Shown: positions 8,370-16,944, numbered from the stretch's first letter. The stretch is DNA of 64,000 nt from JAFDCJ01 sp049669725 (GCA_049669725.1 JBATKU010000084.1:1-64000), one strand, 5' to 3'. Notes: a model not told the origin generated them from the letters alone. Numbers and translations are program-made.

Positions 8370-8840
8370 TCATGCTTCCTCAACTTCATCCAGGGGATAG
8401 CCGTTGTCGTTTTTGATTTCGGAAAAGACCAGAAACGTTTCTGTTTTTCCGACCCCCGGCATGGATGCTATGCGTTCTTTGACAAGGGTCCCCAGCTGTT
8501 TAAGATTTTTAGCGACCACATGCAGGATATAGTCGAACCGGCCGGTGACATGATAGCAAACCAGAATATTGGGAATCGCTTTTACAGCCTCTTCAAAGGG
8601 GCGAATGGTTTGGGTGGAATGCTGACCAAGGGAGACCGAGACCATGGCCTGCACTGTGAGACCCAACTTTTCAGGGTTGATGACCGCTTTAAACCCGCTG
8701 AAATAGCCGCGTTCCTCCAGCCGGCGCACCCGCTCCAGCATGGTCGACGGAGCCACTCCCAGTTCCCGGGCCAGATCGGCGTTTTTAATTCTGGCGTCCC
8801 GCTGGAATGCTTTCAGTATTTTTCGATCAAGTTTATCCAT
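8370..8840 (-). CDS. Lrp/AsnC-family transcriptional regulator
   Basis: A 156-aa feast/famine regulator. The N-terminal winged helix-turn-helix includes MDKLDRKILKAFQRDARI, NADLARELGVAPSTMLERV and RRLEERGYFSGF; the C-terminal RAM (ligand-binding, oligomerising) domain runs from about residue 65 (VQAMVSVSL to the FLVFSEIKND end). Such proteins form octamers or hexadecamers and respond to amino acids. The gene is upstream of panB in the same direction, and two identical 12-bp AT-rich repeats lie directly upstream of its start, suggesting autoregulation. Control of the panB-to-nadE genes is plausible from position. Confidence 0.9.
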   Translation of the reverse strand: MDKLDRKILKAFQRDARIKNADLARELGVAPSTMLERVRRLEERGYFSGFKAVINPEKLGLTVQAMVSVSLGQHSTQTIRPFEEAVKAIPNILVCYHVTGRFDYILHVVAKNLKQLGTLVKERIASMPGVGKTETFLVFSEIKNDNGYPLDEVEEA

Positions 8841-9174
8841 TTTATTGAATTAAATTCGCAATAAAACAAAAATATATGAATTAAATTCTAATGTCAAGCA
8901 ATTATTCCGGATATAATTTTATTTGAGGTTTGAATACCCTCGTCTTCACCAGAGATACCATGCGGGATTCATAGACGGCCTCCCGGAGATATGCCAGCTT
9001 CCTGGCAATGCGGGATTACTTTCTTGACACAGCCCGGGATAATATCTACAATCTTCGGCCTGGGTGACGCCAGCCCCTTGAGACACAAGTGTCCGATATG
9101 AAAAGAAAAATAGCCTTTTTTTTCATCAAGTTGTAGAAATCCCGAGACGTTTAATAATCGAAAGATGATTTGAC
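8841..9174. other. Intergenic region between divergent lrp-like and mutase genes
   Basis: A 334-base divergent region. It holds the two AT-rich repeats near the regulator and otherwise no gene, hairpin or riboswitch that I can support. The mutase promoter must lie here. Reading frames through it are of low coding character. Confidence 0.6.
8846..8888. promoter_or_regulatory. Two direct copies of TGAATTAAATTC upstream of lrp-like gene
   Basis: TGAATTAAATTC occurs at 8846-8857 and 8877-8888, 31 bp apart (three helical turns), starting six bases from the regulator start codon. Each copy is a near-palindrome (GAATT-A-AATTC), like the AT-rich imperfect dyads bound by Lrp/AsnC proteins. Confidence 0.5.
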
Positions 9175-10935
9175 ATGAATCAGGAAAAGAAAACCACCAA
9201 ACAGGTGCTGGAAGAAGCCTTAAAGGATCAAAAGCGCACACCCTTGTATAACCGTAAGGCCCTGGACGAGCTCAAACAGGCCTTCAATAAATGGCAGCGG
9301 CAAAGCGTACAGCCAGCGGATCGGGAAAACTGGCAGACCATCCCCCAGATGGTGCTGGGATCCCAGACGCCCCGGGACCTGCTGTATACACCTTTAAGTA
9401 ATCCGGACTTCGATTATGGTGCCGATCTGGGCAACTCCGGCGAGCAGCCGTTTACCCGCGGCGTGCATGCCAATATGTACCGGGGGCGGTCTTTTACCCG
9501 GCGACAGCTGGCCGGCTACGGCGGCCCCGAGGACACCAACAAGCGCATTAAATTCCTGTTGGATAACGGAGCCACCGGCATTTCCATTATCTTTGATTTG
9601 CCCACCATTCAGATGTACGACTCCGACGACCCGGTTTCCACCGGCCAGGTGGGCATGTCCGGCGTGGCCATTGATTCGGTGGATGACATGGACCTGTTGT
9701 TTAAAGATATCGCCTTAGACGAGGTGACGGTTTCCCTGGTCTCTCACTACCCTTCCAACTCGGCCATATTGTTTCCCATGTACCTGGCCCTGGCCAAACG
9801 GCGTGGCATCCCCTGGGGCAGGCTCAAAGGCAGCATCCAAAATGACATCACCCTGGAGGAGGTTGTACGCAGCGGACCGGAGTACATTCCCCCGGAGGAT
9901 TGTTTCCGGATCCAGTGCGACAACATCGAGTTTATTCGCAAAGAGGTACCGCTGTGGAACTTTATGACCATCAACGGCTATAACCTGCGCGAGTTCGGAA
10001 CCTCAGCCGTTACCGAAATGGCCGTGGCCCTGGCCAATGCCATTGAAACCCTGGAGACCCTTCAGGCTCGCGGCCACGATGCTGACTGGCTGGGGCACCG
10101 GCTGGCTTTTTTCTGGTCCATCGGCAACGATTTTTTTGAAGAGGTGGCCCGTATCCGGGCGGTGCGCAGGCTGTGGCACCGTATAATGAAACACCGCTTC
10201 GGGGCCAGGGATCCCCGGGCCACCTGGATGCGCTGCCACGTGCAGACATCCGGGGTTTCCTTAACCCGCCAGGAACCGTTGAACAATGTGGTGCGCGCCG
10301 GCTATCATGCACTGGCGGCCGTGCTCGGCGGTGTGCAGTCCCTGCATGTGGATTCATTTGACGAGGCCTATTCGGTGCCCACCGAGGAGGCTGCCCTGCT
10401 GTCCCTGCGCACCCAGCAAATCCTGCAGGAGGAGACCGGTGTTACCCAGGTGGCCGATCCGCTGGGGGGATCCTTTTATCTGGAAGCCCTCACCGACGAG
10501 ATGGAAGGACGGATTCTGGCCGAACTGGATGAGATCGAGAACTTGGGCGGCTATGTGGCCACGATAAAAGAGGGCTGGATCCATCGAAAAGTTTCAGATT
10601 ATTTCCGTCGAGAACGCGAGTTGGTGGAAAGCGGCCAGATTCGGGTGGTGGCCGAAAATGTTAACCAGACCAAAGCCGAACTGCCGCCGGTCAACGTCTT
10701 TCGGTATCCTCAGGGTGTCGCCGAGAGGCAGAATGAGCGCCTGGAGAAGCTCAGAAACAGCCGGGACAACCAGAAAGTCACCGCAGCTCTGGCGAATCTG
10801 GAAAAAGCCTGCCGCAACGGAGCCAACATTTTGCCCCTGGCGGTAGATTGTGCTGATGTGGGTTGCAGCGAAGGGGAGCTGTTTGCCGTGTTTAAAAACG
10901 CCTTCGGTCTCTGGAAACCGCCGGCATTGTGGTAA
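9175..10935 (+). CDS. Acyl-CoA mutase large subunit (methylmalonyl-CoA mutase family)
   Basis: A 586-aa catalytic subunit of an adenosylcobalamin-dependent acyl-CoA mutase. The size and the separate B12 subunit gene resemble isobutyryl-CoA and 2-hydroxyisobutyryl-CoA mutases rather than the fused methylmalonyl-CoA mutase. Barrel signatures: MYRGRSFTRRQLAGYGG (about 101-117), FDLPTIQMYDSDDP, GSIQNDITLEEVVRS, CHVQTSGVSLTRQE and DPLGGSFYLE. Aligning by motif to methylmalonyl-CoA mutase, Tyr102 matches Tyr89, Gln222 matches Gln197 and Arg232 matches the carboxylate-binding Arg207, but Asn270 (in INGYNLREFG) stands where His244 is normally found. The carboxylate clamp hints at a dicarboxylic-type acyl-CoA substrate. 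The small subunit and a CoA ligase follow downstream. No clear ribosome site precedes the ATG. Confidence 0.88.
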   Translation: MNQEKKTTKQVLEEALKDQKRTPLYNRKALDELKQAFNKWQRQSVQPADRENWQTIPQMVLGSQTPRDLLYTPLSNPDFDYGADLGNSGEQPFTRGVHANMYRGRSFTRRQLAGYGGPEDTNKRIKFLLDNGATGISIIFDLPTIQMYDSDDPVSTGQVGMSGVAIDSVDDMDLLFKDIALDEVTVSLVSHYPSNSAILFPMYLALAKRRGIPWGRLKGSIQNDITLEEVVRSGPEYIPPEDCFRIQCDNIEFIRKEVPLWNFMTINGYNLREFGTSAVTEMAVALANAIETLETLQARGHDADWLGHRLAFFWSIGNDFFEEVARIRAVRRLWHRIMKHRFGARDPRATWMRCHVQTSGVSLTRQEPLNNVVRAGYHALAAVLGGVQSLHVDSFDEAYSVPTEEAALLSLRTQQILQEETGVTQVADPLGGSFYLEALTDEMEGRILAELDEIENLGGYVATIKEGWIHRKVSDYFRRERELVESGQIRVVAENVNQTKAELPPVNVFRYPQGVAERQNERLEKLRNSRDNQKVTAALANLEKACRNGANILPLAVDCADVGCSEGELFAVFKNAFGLWKPPALW

Positions 10936-11000
10936 GCATTTAAGCTCAAAAAGCGGGCTTAAAAACTTGTTTTTTCTTTTGGCTTAGGTGACTTGTAGTC

Positions 11001-11073
11001 GTGTGGGAGCGGCTTTTAACCGCGATAGTCTTTCCCAAACCTTATAATCGCGACTTAAAGCCGCTTCCACTGC
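11001..11073. repeat. REP-like palindrome between mutase subunit genes
   Basis: GTGGGAGCGGCTTTTAACCG, continuing to CGAT (about 11002-11025), is matched by an inverted arm ATCGCGACTTAAAGCCGCTT, continuing to CCAC (about 11047-11070), over a short loop. The same arm starts the window at 3-27. The GTGGGAGCGGCTT core resembles REP elements mobilised by RAYT (Y1 Tnp) transposases in other proteobacteria. Confidence 0.7.
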
Positions 11074-11129
11074 TTCGTAGTGATCGATTTAGATGTTGTT
11101 TTAAAACTTGGTTAATCAATGGAAAAGAA

Positions 11130-11543
11130 ATGAACCGTAAAGTAAAAGTGCTGTTGGCCAAACTGGGATTGGACGTGCATAATCGGGGCCTGGTTACGGT
11201 GGCCATGGAGTTGCGCGATGAAGGAATGGAGGTGATCTACCTGGGCAATTGCATGCCCGATGAGATCATCGCCACCGCTATACAGGAGCAGGTCGATGTC
11301 ATCGGGGTCAGCTCCCTGGGGGGCGCTCATTTGAGCCTGGGAAGCCTGTTGATGCACAAAGCTGCGGAAAAGGGCTTCAAGGATGAACTGGTGTTTCTAA
11401 TCGGCGGTGTGTTTTCTCCGGAGGATGCCGCGGAGCTTGCGAAAATAGGTTTTGATGGTGTTTACCCACCGGGCTCCACCCGGACAAGCATTGTTAGTGG
11501 GTTGAAAGAGGCTCTGGCGAAGAAACAAGCAGCTGATAGCTGA
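11130..11543 (+). CDS. Acyl-CoA mutase small (B12-binding) subunit
   Basis: A 137-aa cobalamin-binding subunit. It has the complete base-off/His-on signature: LDVHNRG (DxHxxG, the His being the lower axial cobalt ligand), VIGVSSLGGAH (SxL) and FLIGGVF (GG), in the usual order and spacing. The start at 11130 is chosen from homology; upstream in-frame sequence is the REP-like element and is not coding. It must pair with the large subunit 195 bases upstream to form the active mutase. The REP palindrome in the gap could adjust the ratio of the two subunits or stabilise one mRNA end (inference). Confidence 0.9.
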   Translation: MNRKVKVLLAKLGLDVHNRGLVTVAMELRDEGMEVIYLGNCMPDEIIATAIQEQVDVIGVSSLGGAHLSLGSLLMHKAAEKGFKDELVFLIGGVFSPEDAAELAKIGFDGVYPPGSTRTSIVSGLKEALAKKQAADS

Positions 11544-11670
11544 TAGTCTAAAGAAAAAAAATCATTTTATACTATGAGCTTTGGCTGCCTGATGGAGCAC
11601 ATTTAATCACTAATTATCGAAAACCTAGTCATCACATCTTGCTATTAACGCTGAATATGGGAGGTTGAAC

Positions 11671-13074
11671 ATGCAAAAGTGGCCGCCGGTCTATGACGCG
11701 AGCTATCATCCCGATCCTGATTCGGCTTACTGGTTTGCCGAAATTGAAACCATGGACCCGGAAGAGCGAGAGCAGACCATTATATTGCCCAAGCTGCAGG
11801 AGCAGCTGAAATATGCCTATGAGCACTCCGGGCTTTACCGCAAAACATGGGATGCTGCCGGAGTGAAACCGGAAGACATTCGCTCGCTGGATGATTTTGA
11901 GGCCATACCGATTCTGACCAAGGACGATCTGCGTTCCGATCAGGCCGAGCATCCTCCCTTTGGCAGCAACCTGTGCATTTCCTATGATGAAATGGGCCGG
12001 GTACACGGCACTTCGGGCACCACCGGCAACCCCACCGCCTTTGGCGTCAGCCGGGGCGACATCCAGCGCATCGCCGAAGCCCATGCCCGGGTCATGTGGG
12101 CCATGGGTGTGCGTCCCGACGATATTGTCTTTATCGGTTCCTTTTTCAGCCTCTACTGGGGCAGCTGGGGGGCCATGCTGGGCACCGAGCGCCTGGGAGC
12201 GACTGCTTTTCCTTTCGGAGCCGGTGTTCCCGGACAATCGGAACGGGCCATCGAGTGGATGGCCAATGTCAAACCAACCGTGTTCTACGGCACGCCATCT
12301 TACAGTCTGTATATCGCCGAAAAAGCGCAGTCTATGGGTTATGACCCGGCCAGGGATTTTAGTTTCCGGATCCTCTTTTTTTCCGGTGAGCCCGGCGCGG
12401 GCATACCGTCGACCCGCAAGCGCATCGAGGAAACTTACGACGCGGTGTGCCTGGACTCCGGCTCCACCGGGGAAATGGCGCCCTGGATGACCGATGGTGA
12501 ATGTTCCCATCGCCAGGGCATGCACCTGTGGCAGGACGTGGTTTATGCGGAACTTGTGGACCCGGAAACCAAAAAGCGGGTGCCCTATGGCGAGGAAGGG
12601 GTGACGGTTTACACCCACCTGGAACGCAACTCCCAGCCCATGATCCGCTTCTGGGCCGGTGATTTAAGTCGCTGGGTGATCGATCCCTGTGCCTGCGGCC
12701 GCACCTATCCCCGATTTCCCCAGGGCATTTACGGACGGGCCGATGACATGTTCATCGTCAGGGGTGAAAATGTCTACCCCAGCGCCATCGAAAACGTGCT
12801 AAGAGGCATCGACGGCTTTTCCGATGAGTTTCGCCTCATAATTACCCGGGAAAAGACCATGGATGAGTTGATCGTGCAGGCCGAACCGCTGCCCGGGGTG
12901 CCTGCCGAACAGATTTCGTTATTGCAGGAAGAGTTGGTAAACCGACTTAAGACCAAAGGACTGCGCACCATTGTGAAAATGATGACACCCGGCTCCCTGG
13001 AGCGCACCGAATTTAAAGCCAAGCGCATTATTGACGAGCGCAATCTTTACGATGAGATTTCCGATAAGGCCTGA
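11671..13074 (+). CDS. PaaK-type (phenylacetate-CoA ligase family) acyl-CoA ligase
   Basis: A 467-aa adenylate-forming ligase. GGGAGG six bases before the ATG at 11671 fixes the start. The nucleotide loop is HGTSGTTGNPTAFGVSRGD near residue 113; the second core motif is DSGSTGEMAPW, then FWAGDLSRW (conserved Asp) and YGRADDMFIVRGENVYPSAIE leading into the C-terminal lid domain. This family activates aryl or other carboxylic acids to CoA thioesters with ATP. Its position after the two mutase genes suggests that it makes the acyl-CoA that the mutase rearranges, a branched or aromatic-derived acid. The exact acid is not determinable from sequence. Confidence 0.85.
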   Translation: MQKWPPVYDASYHPDPDSAYWFAEIETMDPEEREQTIILPKLQEQLKYAYEHSGLYRKTWDAAGVKPEDIRSLDDFEAIPILTKDDLRSDQAEHPPFGSNLCISYDEMGRVHGTSGTTGNPTAFGVSRGDIQRIAEAHARVMWAMGVRPDDIVFIGSFFSLYWGSWGAMLGTERLGATAFPFGAGVPGQSERAIEWMANVKPTVFYGTPSYSLYIAEKAQSMGYDPARDFSFRILFFSGEPGAGIPSTRKRIEETYDAVCLDSGSTGEMAPWMTDGECSHRQGMHLWQDVVYAELVDPETKKRVPYGEEGVTVYTHLERNSQPMIRFWAGDLSRWVIDPCACGRTYPRFPQGIYGRADDMFIVRGENVYPSAIENVLRGIDGFSDEFRLIITREKTMDELIVQAEPLPGVPAEQISLLQEELVNRLKTKGLRTIVKMMTPGSLERTEFKAKRIIDERNLYDEISDKA

Positions 13075-13123
13075 GGCGAGCAGATTATAACCGGTGCAGA
13101 TACACGATTAATAAATTTAACTC

Positions 13124-14506
13124 TTAAAATTCGATGTTTTTCGGCGTGCGGGGAAAGGGAATAACATCGCGGATGTTGCTGATGCCGGTAACCAGCATGA
13201 GCAGTCGCTCAAAGCCCAGCCCGAAACCGCTGTGGGGCACACTGCCGTATTTGCGGGCTTCCAGGTACCACCAGTAGGTCTCTTTATCCATGCCGGTTTC
13301 ATCCATGCGGGCTTCCAGCACTTCCAGGCGCTCTTCGCGCTGACTGCCGCCGATAATTTCTCCGATGTTGGGCACCAGGACGTCCATGGCGGCCACGGTT
13401 TCATTGTCGTCATTGAGACGCATGTAAAACGGCTTGATGGTTTTGGGATAGTCATAGACAATGACGGGCTTTTTAAAATGCTGTTCGGTCAGAAAACGTT
13501 CGTGCTCGGTCTGGAGGTCCTGACCGAACCCGATATCATACTCAAACGCTTGACCTGATTTTAGTAATATCTCTATTGCTTCGCGGTAAGGCAGGCGAAC
13601 ATAATCTGATGTGGCAGTATTTTCCAGGGTCGCCATCAGGTTTTTATCCACCCATTTTGCAAACAGTTCGAGGTCCTCGGCGCATTCGGCCATGACATAG
13701 GAAGTCAGGTATTTGATCAGCTCTTCGCCCAGATCCATGTTGCCTTCCAGATCACAGAAGGCCATTTCAGGCTCGATCATCCAGAACTCGGCTGCGTGAC
13801 GGCGGGTGTTTGAATTTTCAGCCCTGAAGGTCGGACCAAAAGTGTAGACATCACCCAGGGCCAGGCAAAACATTTCGGCTGAGAGCTGTCCGGAAACGGT
13901 CAGATTGGCTTCCTTGCCGAAGAAATCCTGCAAATAGTCCGTCCTGCCGTCTTTTTTAGGGGGATTGTCAAGGTCAAGGGCCGTTACCTTGAACAACTCA
14001 CCGGCCCCTTCGCAATCCGATCCGGTAAGAATGGGGGTGTGGACATATCGAAAGCCTTTGTCTTTGAAAAATTTGTGGGTGGCAAAGGACATTTCAGACC
14101 GCATGCGAAAGGCGGCCCCATATTTGTTGGTTCGGGGTCGCAGATGGGCAATGCTTCTTAAAAATTCATCACTGTGGCGTTTTTTCTGCAGGGCATAGGT
14201 ATCCTGTGCCTGGCTGATGATGTCAACCCGATCGGCCGATACCTCCCACTTTTGGCCGCCGCCCTTGGATGCCACCAGTTTTCCGCTCACGCTCAGCGCG
14301 GCACCGGTGGTCAATTTTTTTATGTCTTCATAATTGGGCAGCACGTCATCTGCGATCACCTGGATGTTTTTCAGACATGAGCCGTCGTTGATTTCTATAA
14401 AAGAAAATGCTTTAGAGTCCCGGCGGGTTCTGACCCAGCCCTTTATCAGCACGTTGTCCAGGGGTGCTTCTGATTGCAGGAGTTTATGGATTTTTGTTCG
14501 TTCCAT
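13124..14506 (-). CDS. asnS: Asparaginyl-tRNA synthetase
   Basis: A 460-aa class IIb aminoacyl-tRNA synthetase that charges tRNA-Asn. The N-terminal OB-fold anticodon-binding domain is visible (VLIKGWVRTRRDSKAFSF, then EINDGSCLKNIQ). Motif 2 is FRAENSNTRRHAAEFWMIEPE and motif 3 is GFGLGFERLLMLVTG with the following NIRDVIPFPRTP. The length matches bacterial AsnS (about 460 aa). It is convergent with the PaaK-type ligase gene, 49 bases away, and apparently monocistronic. Presence of AsnS means that the cell need not rely only on the transamidation route for Asn-tRNA. Confidence 0.95.
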   Translation of the reverse strand: MERTKIHKLLQSEAPLDNVLIKGWVRTRRDSKAFSFIEINDGSCLKNIQVIADDVLPNYEDIKKLTTGAALSVSGKLVASKGGGQKWEVSADRVDIISQAQDTYALQKKRHSDEFLRSIAHLRPRTNKYGAAFRMRSEMSFATHKFFKDKGFRYVHTPILTGSDCEGAGELFKVTALDLDNPPKKDGRTDYLQDFFGKEANLTVSGQLSAEMFCLALGDVYTFGPTFRAENSNTRRHAAEFWMIEPEMAFCDLEGNMDLGEELIKYLTSYVMAECAEDLELFAKWVDKNLMATLENTATSDYVRLPYREAIEILLKSGQAFEYDIGFGQDLQTEHERFLTEQHFKKPVIVYDYPKTIKPFYMRLNDDNETVAAMDVLVPNIGEIIGGSQREERLEVLEARMDETGMDKETYWWYLEARKYGSVPHSGFGLGFERLLMLVTGISNIRDVIPFPRTPKNIEF

Positions 14507-14731
14507 GGGGTTCCTCGCGGCTCGGGATGTTAATCGTTATTGGCTATTGGTTAACTGTAGTATATCCGAGTATATCAAGGTATCAAGCAAAATTATTCTA
14601 CAAGGGGCGGGTGATATGACATTATTGGACAACGGAAGTAGTCAGAAACGAAGCATGGAAGACAGAAACTATGAAAGTATTCATCAATAACAGCAGGCTG
14701 GCAATCGATGTTTGCAAGGACGGTAACCGGT

Positions 14732-14923
14732 TTATTGCACCGACTGGATAATCACCATCCCCACCGTCAAAGCGATCATGACTCCGACCATCATCACCTT
14801 AGAGGCCTGCTGGGTTAGACGTATCACAGAAGTGATGACCGAAATTCCCAATATTGCAGCGATCAATGCTGCCGGTGCCATCACATGGGGAATTTCATTG
14901 GTTAACCAGATTAGTGTCTCCAT
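14732..14923 (-). CDS. Small two-span membrane protein, unknown
   Basis: A 63-aa protein with two hydrophobic helices, about residues 13-33 (VMAPAALIAAILGISVITSV) and 42-60 (KVMMVGVMIALTVGMVII), separated by a short RLTQQAS loop. The start codon follows a purine-rich stretch (GAAAGAAAAAGAAA), which is weak as a ribosome site. I know no family; its composition and clean two-helix pattern argue for a real small membrane protein rather than chance. It stands alone between asnS and an AT-rich spacer. Confidence 0.4.
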   Translation of the reverse strand: METLIWLTNEIPHVMAPAALIAAILGISVITSVIRLTQQASKVMMVGVMIALTVGMVIIQSVQ

Positions 14924-15417
14924 TTTCTTTTTCTTTCGTAATGACGAATGATAATACCGGTTCGTGAGTAAAGATATTCATCAAAAACCGGCAATTCAAC
15001 CCAGGCTCCTAACATAGTTTATCTTTCGTGCTGGATGAGATTTATATTACAAAATGCTGTAATTTTTTAAATTATAGCGGTATTTGGCCAGTTGTTCTTT
15101 GATCGATTCCGGGGGCCTGAACTCTGAATAGCAAATCTTCGGTGTGATAATCCGGTCTGACTTCAGTTCTGCACACGTGAGCATTCCTGCGTGGAAAGAA
15201 ATCCGAGTGGGATCTTATTCATACTACATATTGTATGTCAAGCAAAAATTTTCACTATATATGCATAAATTGTCAATTTTATATTTCGATGGCATTATTT
15301 CCAAAAAATTATGATTTTAAAAAATTTTTTGGCTGTACAAACATGAAGGTATCTGATAGTGGTTCGAGCTTTGTTAAATAAAAATCCAAGTTCTATTTTT
15401 AGAAAGGCCCTATAAAC
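14924..15417. other. AT-rich spacer with possible promoter and dyad
   Basis: A 494-base spacer without a confident gene. A 45-codon minus-strand frame (15047-15184, beginning MLTCAELKSD) is open, but its AGGA touches the ATG, so support is poor. ACATA-TTG-TATGT (15226-15238) is a perfect short dyad. On the plus strand TTGTCA (15270-15275), a 17-base spacer and CATTAT (15293-15298) form a possible sigma-70 promoter about 120 bases before the 57-aa gene at 15418. Confidence 0.4.
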
Positions 15418-15591
15418 ATGAAAAACGCTATTATAAAACAGGATGATCAAACAACGTGGTATGAAAATAGCCAGTTGATTGAAGAATACCTTGAAAGTTC
15501 GAAGAAACCATCAACAACAGAAGAAGTCAGCCAAAAGGAAAAGTCATCCCTTTTAAAACTGTTGAAAACTGCCCGGAGCAATGGCATCTAA
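15418..15591 (+). CDS. Small 57-aa hydrophilic protein, unknown
   Basis: A short frame reading MKNAIIKQDDQTTWYENS at its N-terminus and ending LLKLLKTARSNGI. GAAAGG lies ten bases upstream of the ATG and a plausible promoter lies further up. The protein is charged, Ser/Lys/Glu-rich in the middle, with an amphipathic C-terminal helix and no signal peptide. It precedes the methyltransferase gene by 136 bases in the same direction. I recognise no family; support is the ribosome site, the promoter and a protein-like composition. Confidence 0.4.
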   Translation: MKNAIIKQDDQTTWYENSQLIEEYLESSKKPSTTEEVSQKEKSSLLKLLKTARSNGI

Positions 15592-15727
15592 ATCACGGAT
15601 CATTAAAATACATCACCCTTTAAAATTGCTATTAAGTCAACCTTCCATTTGCAAATCTTCCGGCTAAGTTATAAAGATTGAATTTCATTTCGATTCTATA
15701 TATTTCTATTGTGCACGGGAGCCGGCC

Positions 15728-16825
15728 ATGACTGAAAAAGCCACAGAGTCCCCGAAACCCTTCTCTGAAAAAATAACCGATGTTTTGAATTACAGTGCCC
15801 TGAACCTGGCAATGGCCATTGGATACCGAACCGGTCTTTTCGATGTCATGGATAACTTTGACACCCCTCAAACACTAAAGGCGATTGCGGACAGATCCAA
15901 CTTTAATCCGCGCTACATCAAAGAATGGCTGGGCGTCATGGTCAGCGGCGAAATAGTGGAACTTTCGATTGGCGAGGGTGGCGATAATCATTTTTATCTT
16001 CCGAAACCACACGGAGATTTTATTACAAGAAGGGCCGGAAATTCCAACATGGGGGTCTACACCCAGGAAATACCGCTGTTGACATCCTGTGCCATGGAAG
16101 CTGTGATTGATGGTTTTACTACGGGTGACGGTATCAACTATGATCACTATCCTCGGTTTCAGGCCTTCATGTCCCAGCTGGCCGATGCCAAACATCGCCA
16201 GGTTCTGGTAGGCAGGTTTTTGCCGACTGTTGATAACGGCCGTCTCATCGGGCGCTTGCAATCCGGTATACGCGTCTGTGACCTCGGTTGCGCCCAAGGC
16301 GTGGCGCTGATGTTGATGGCCAAAGCGTTTCCCAATAGCAGCTTTGTGGGAATCGATATATCTAAGGAGGCCATCGAAACAGCGCGAAGCGAAGCATCGA
16401 GACAACAGCTCGACAATCTGGAATTTGTTATAGTGGATGCGGCAACACTTAAAGACAATCGAGAATTGAAAGATGATTTTGACTATGTCACGGCCTTGGA
16501 TGCCGTCCATGATCAAACCCAGCCACTGGATGTGCTGCAGGGAATTCATAATATCCTGGCACCGGGCGGTTTGTTTTCAATGGTGGATATTGCCGCCCGA
16601 TCGAATCTGGCGGACAATCTGGACCATCCCATGGCCCCTTTTTTATACACGGTGAGCCTGATGCACTGCATGCCGGTGGGCCTGGCGGACGGGGGCACCG
16701 GCTTGGGAATGATGTGGGGACGGGAAAAGGCGGTTGAAATGCTTAAAAAAGCCGGATTTCAGCAGGTTCAGGTGCTCGAGATGCCGGAGGACCCCTTCAA
16801 CTATCACTATTTTTGCCGAAAATAG
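15728..16825 (+). CDS. SAM-dependent methyltransferase with N-terminal winged-helix domain
   Basis: A 365-aa class I methyltransferase. The N-terminal about 110 residues (NYSALNLAMAIGYRTGLFDV, then IADRSNFNPRYIKEWLGVM) form the winged-helix dimerisation domain typical of O-methyltransferase-like and Rv2258c-like proteins. The SAM-binding domain has VCDLGCAQGVALMLMAKAFP (glycine loop, about residue 180), the acidic FVGIDIS that contacts ribose, and DYVTALDAVHDQTQP. The substrate is unknown; proteins of this type methylate small organic molecules and sometimes arsenicals. The gene stands alone. Its start has CGGGAGCCGGCC upstream. Confidence 0.8.
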   Translation: MTEKATESPKPFSEKITDVLNYSALNLAMAIGYRTGLFDVMDNFDTPQTLKAIADRSNFNPRYIKEWLGVMVSGEIVELSIGEGGDNHFYLPKPHGDFITRRAGNSNMGVYTQEIPLLTSCAMEAVIDGFTTGDGINYDHYPRFQAFMSQLADAKHRQVLVGRFLPTVDNGRLIGRLQSGIRVCDLGCAQGVALMLMAKAFPNSSFVGIDISKEAIETARSEASRQQLDNLEFVIVDAATLKDNRELKDDFDYVTALDAVHDQTQPLDVLQGIHNILAPGGLFSMVDIAARSNLADNLDHPMAPFLYTVSLMHCMPVGLADGGTGLGMMWGREKAVEMLKKAGFQQVQVLEMPEDPFNYHYFCRK

Positions 16826-16944
16826 TGTAGGAACGATTTAAAATACCGGACTCCAATAATCCCATACTCCAACGCGCTGCACATTTTTCAATTACCATGG
16901 CATTTTTTTGGTTAAAACACCTTATTTAAGGCTATGCTAGCAGC

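Noticed and set aside
8841..9174. Cobalamin riboswitch upstream of the B12-dependent mutase
   Set aside because: No B12-box-like conserved core or typical stem arrangement can be seen in the leader.
8969..9241. 90-codon minus-strand frame upstream of the mutase gene
   Set aside because: It overlaps the mutase start, has a poor start context and Pro/Arg/Cys-rich composition typical of non-coding sequence.
11632..12618. Long open frame of 328 codons antisense to the PaaK-type ligase gene
   Set aside because: It lies wholly over a well supported gene on the other strand and has no family-like motifs; long antisense frames are expected here from codon bias.
15047..15184. 45-codon minus-strand frame (MLTCAELKSD...)
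   Set aside because: The AGGA touches the ATG and I see no conserved motif; mentioned only in the spacer description.
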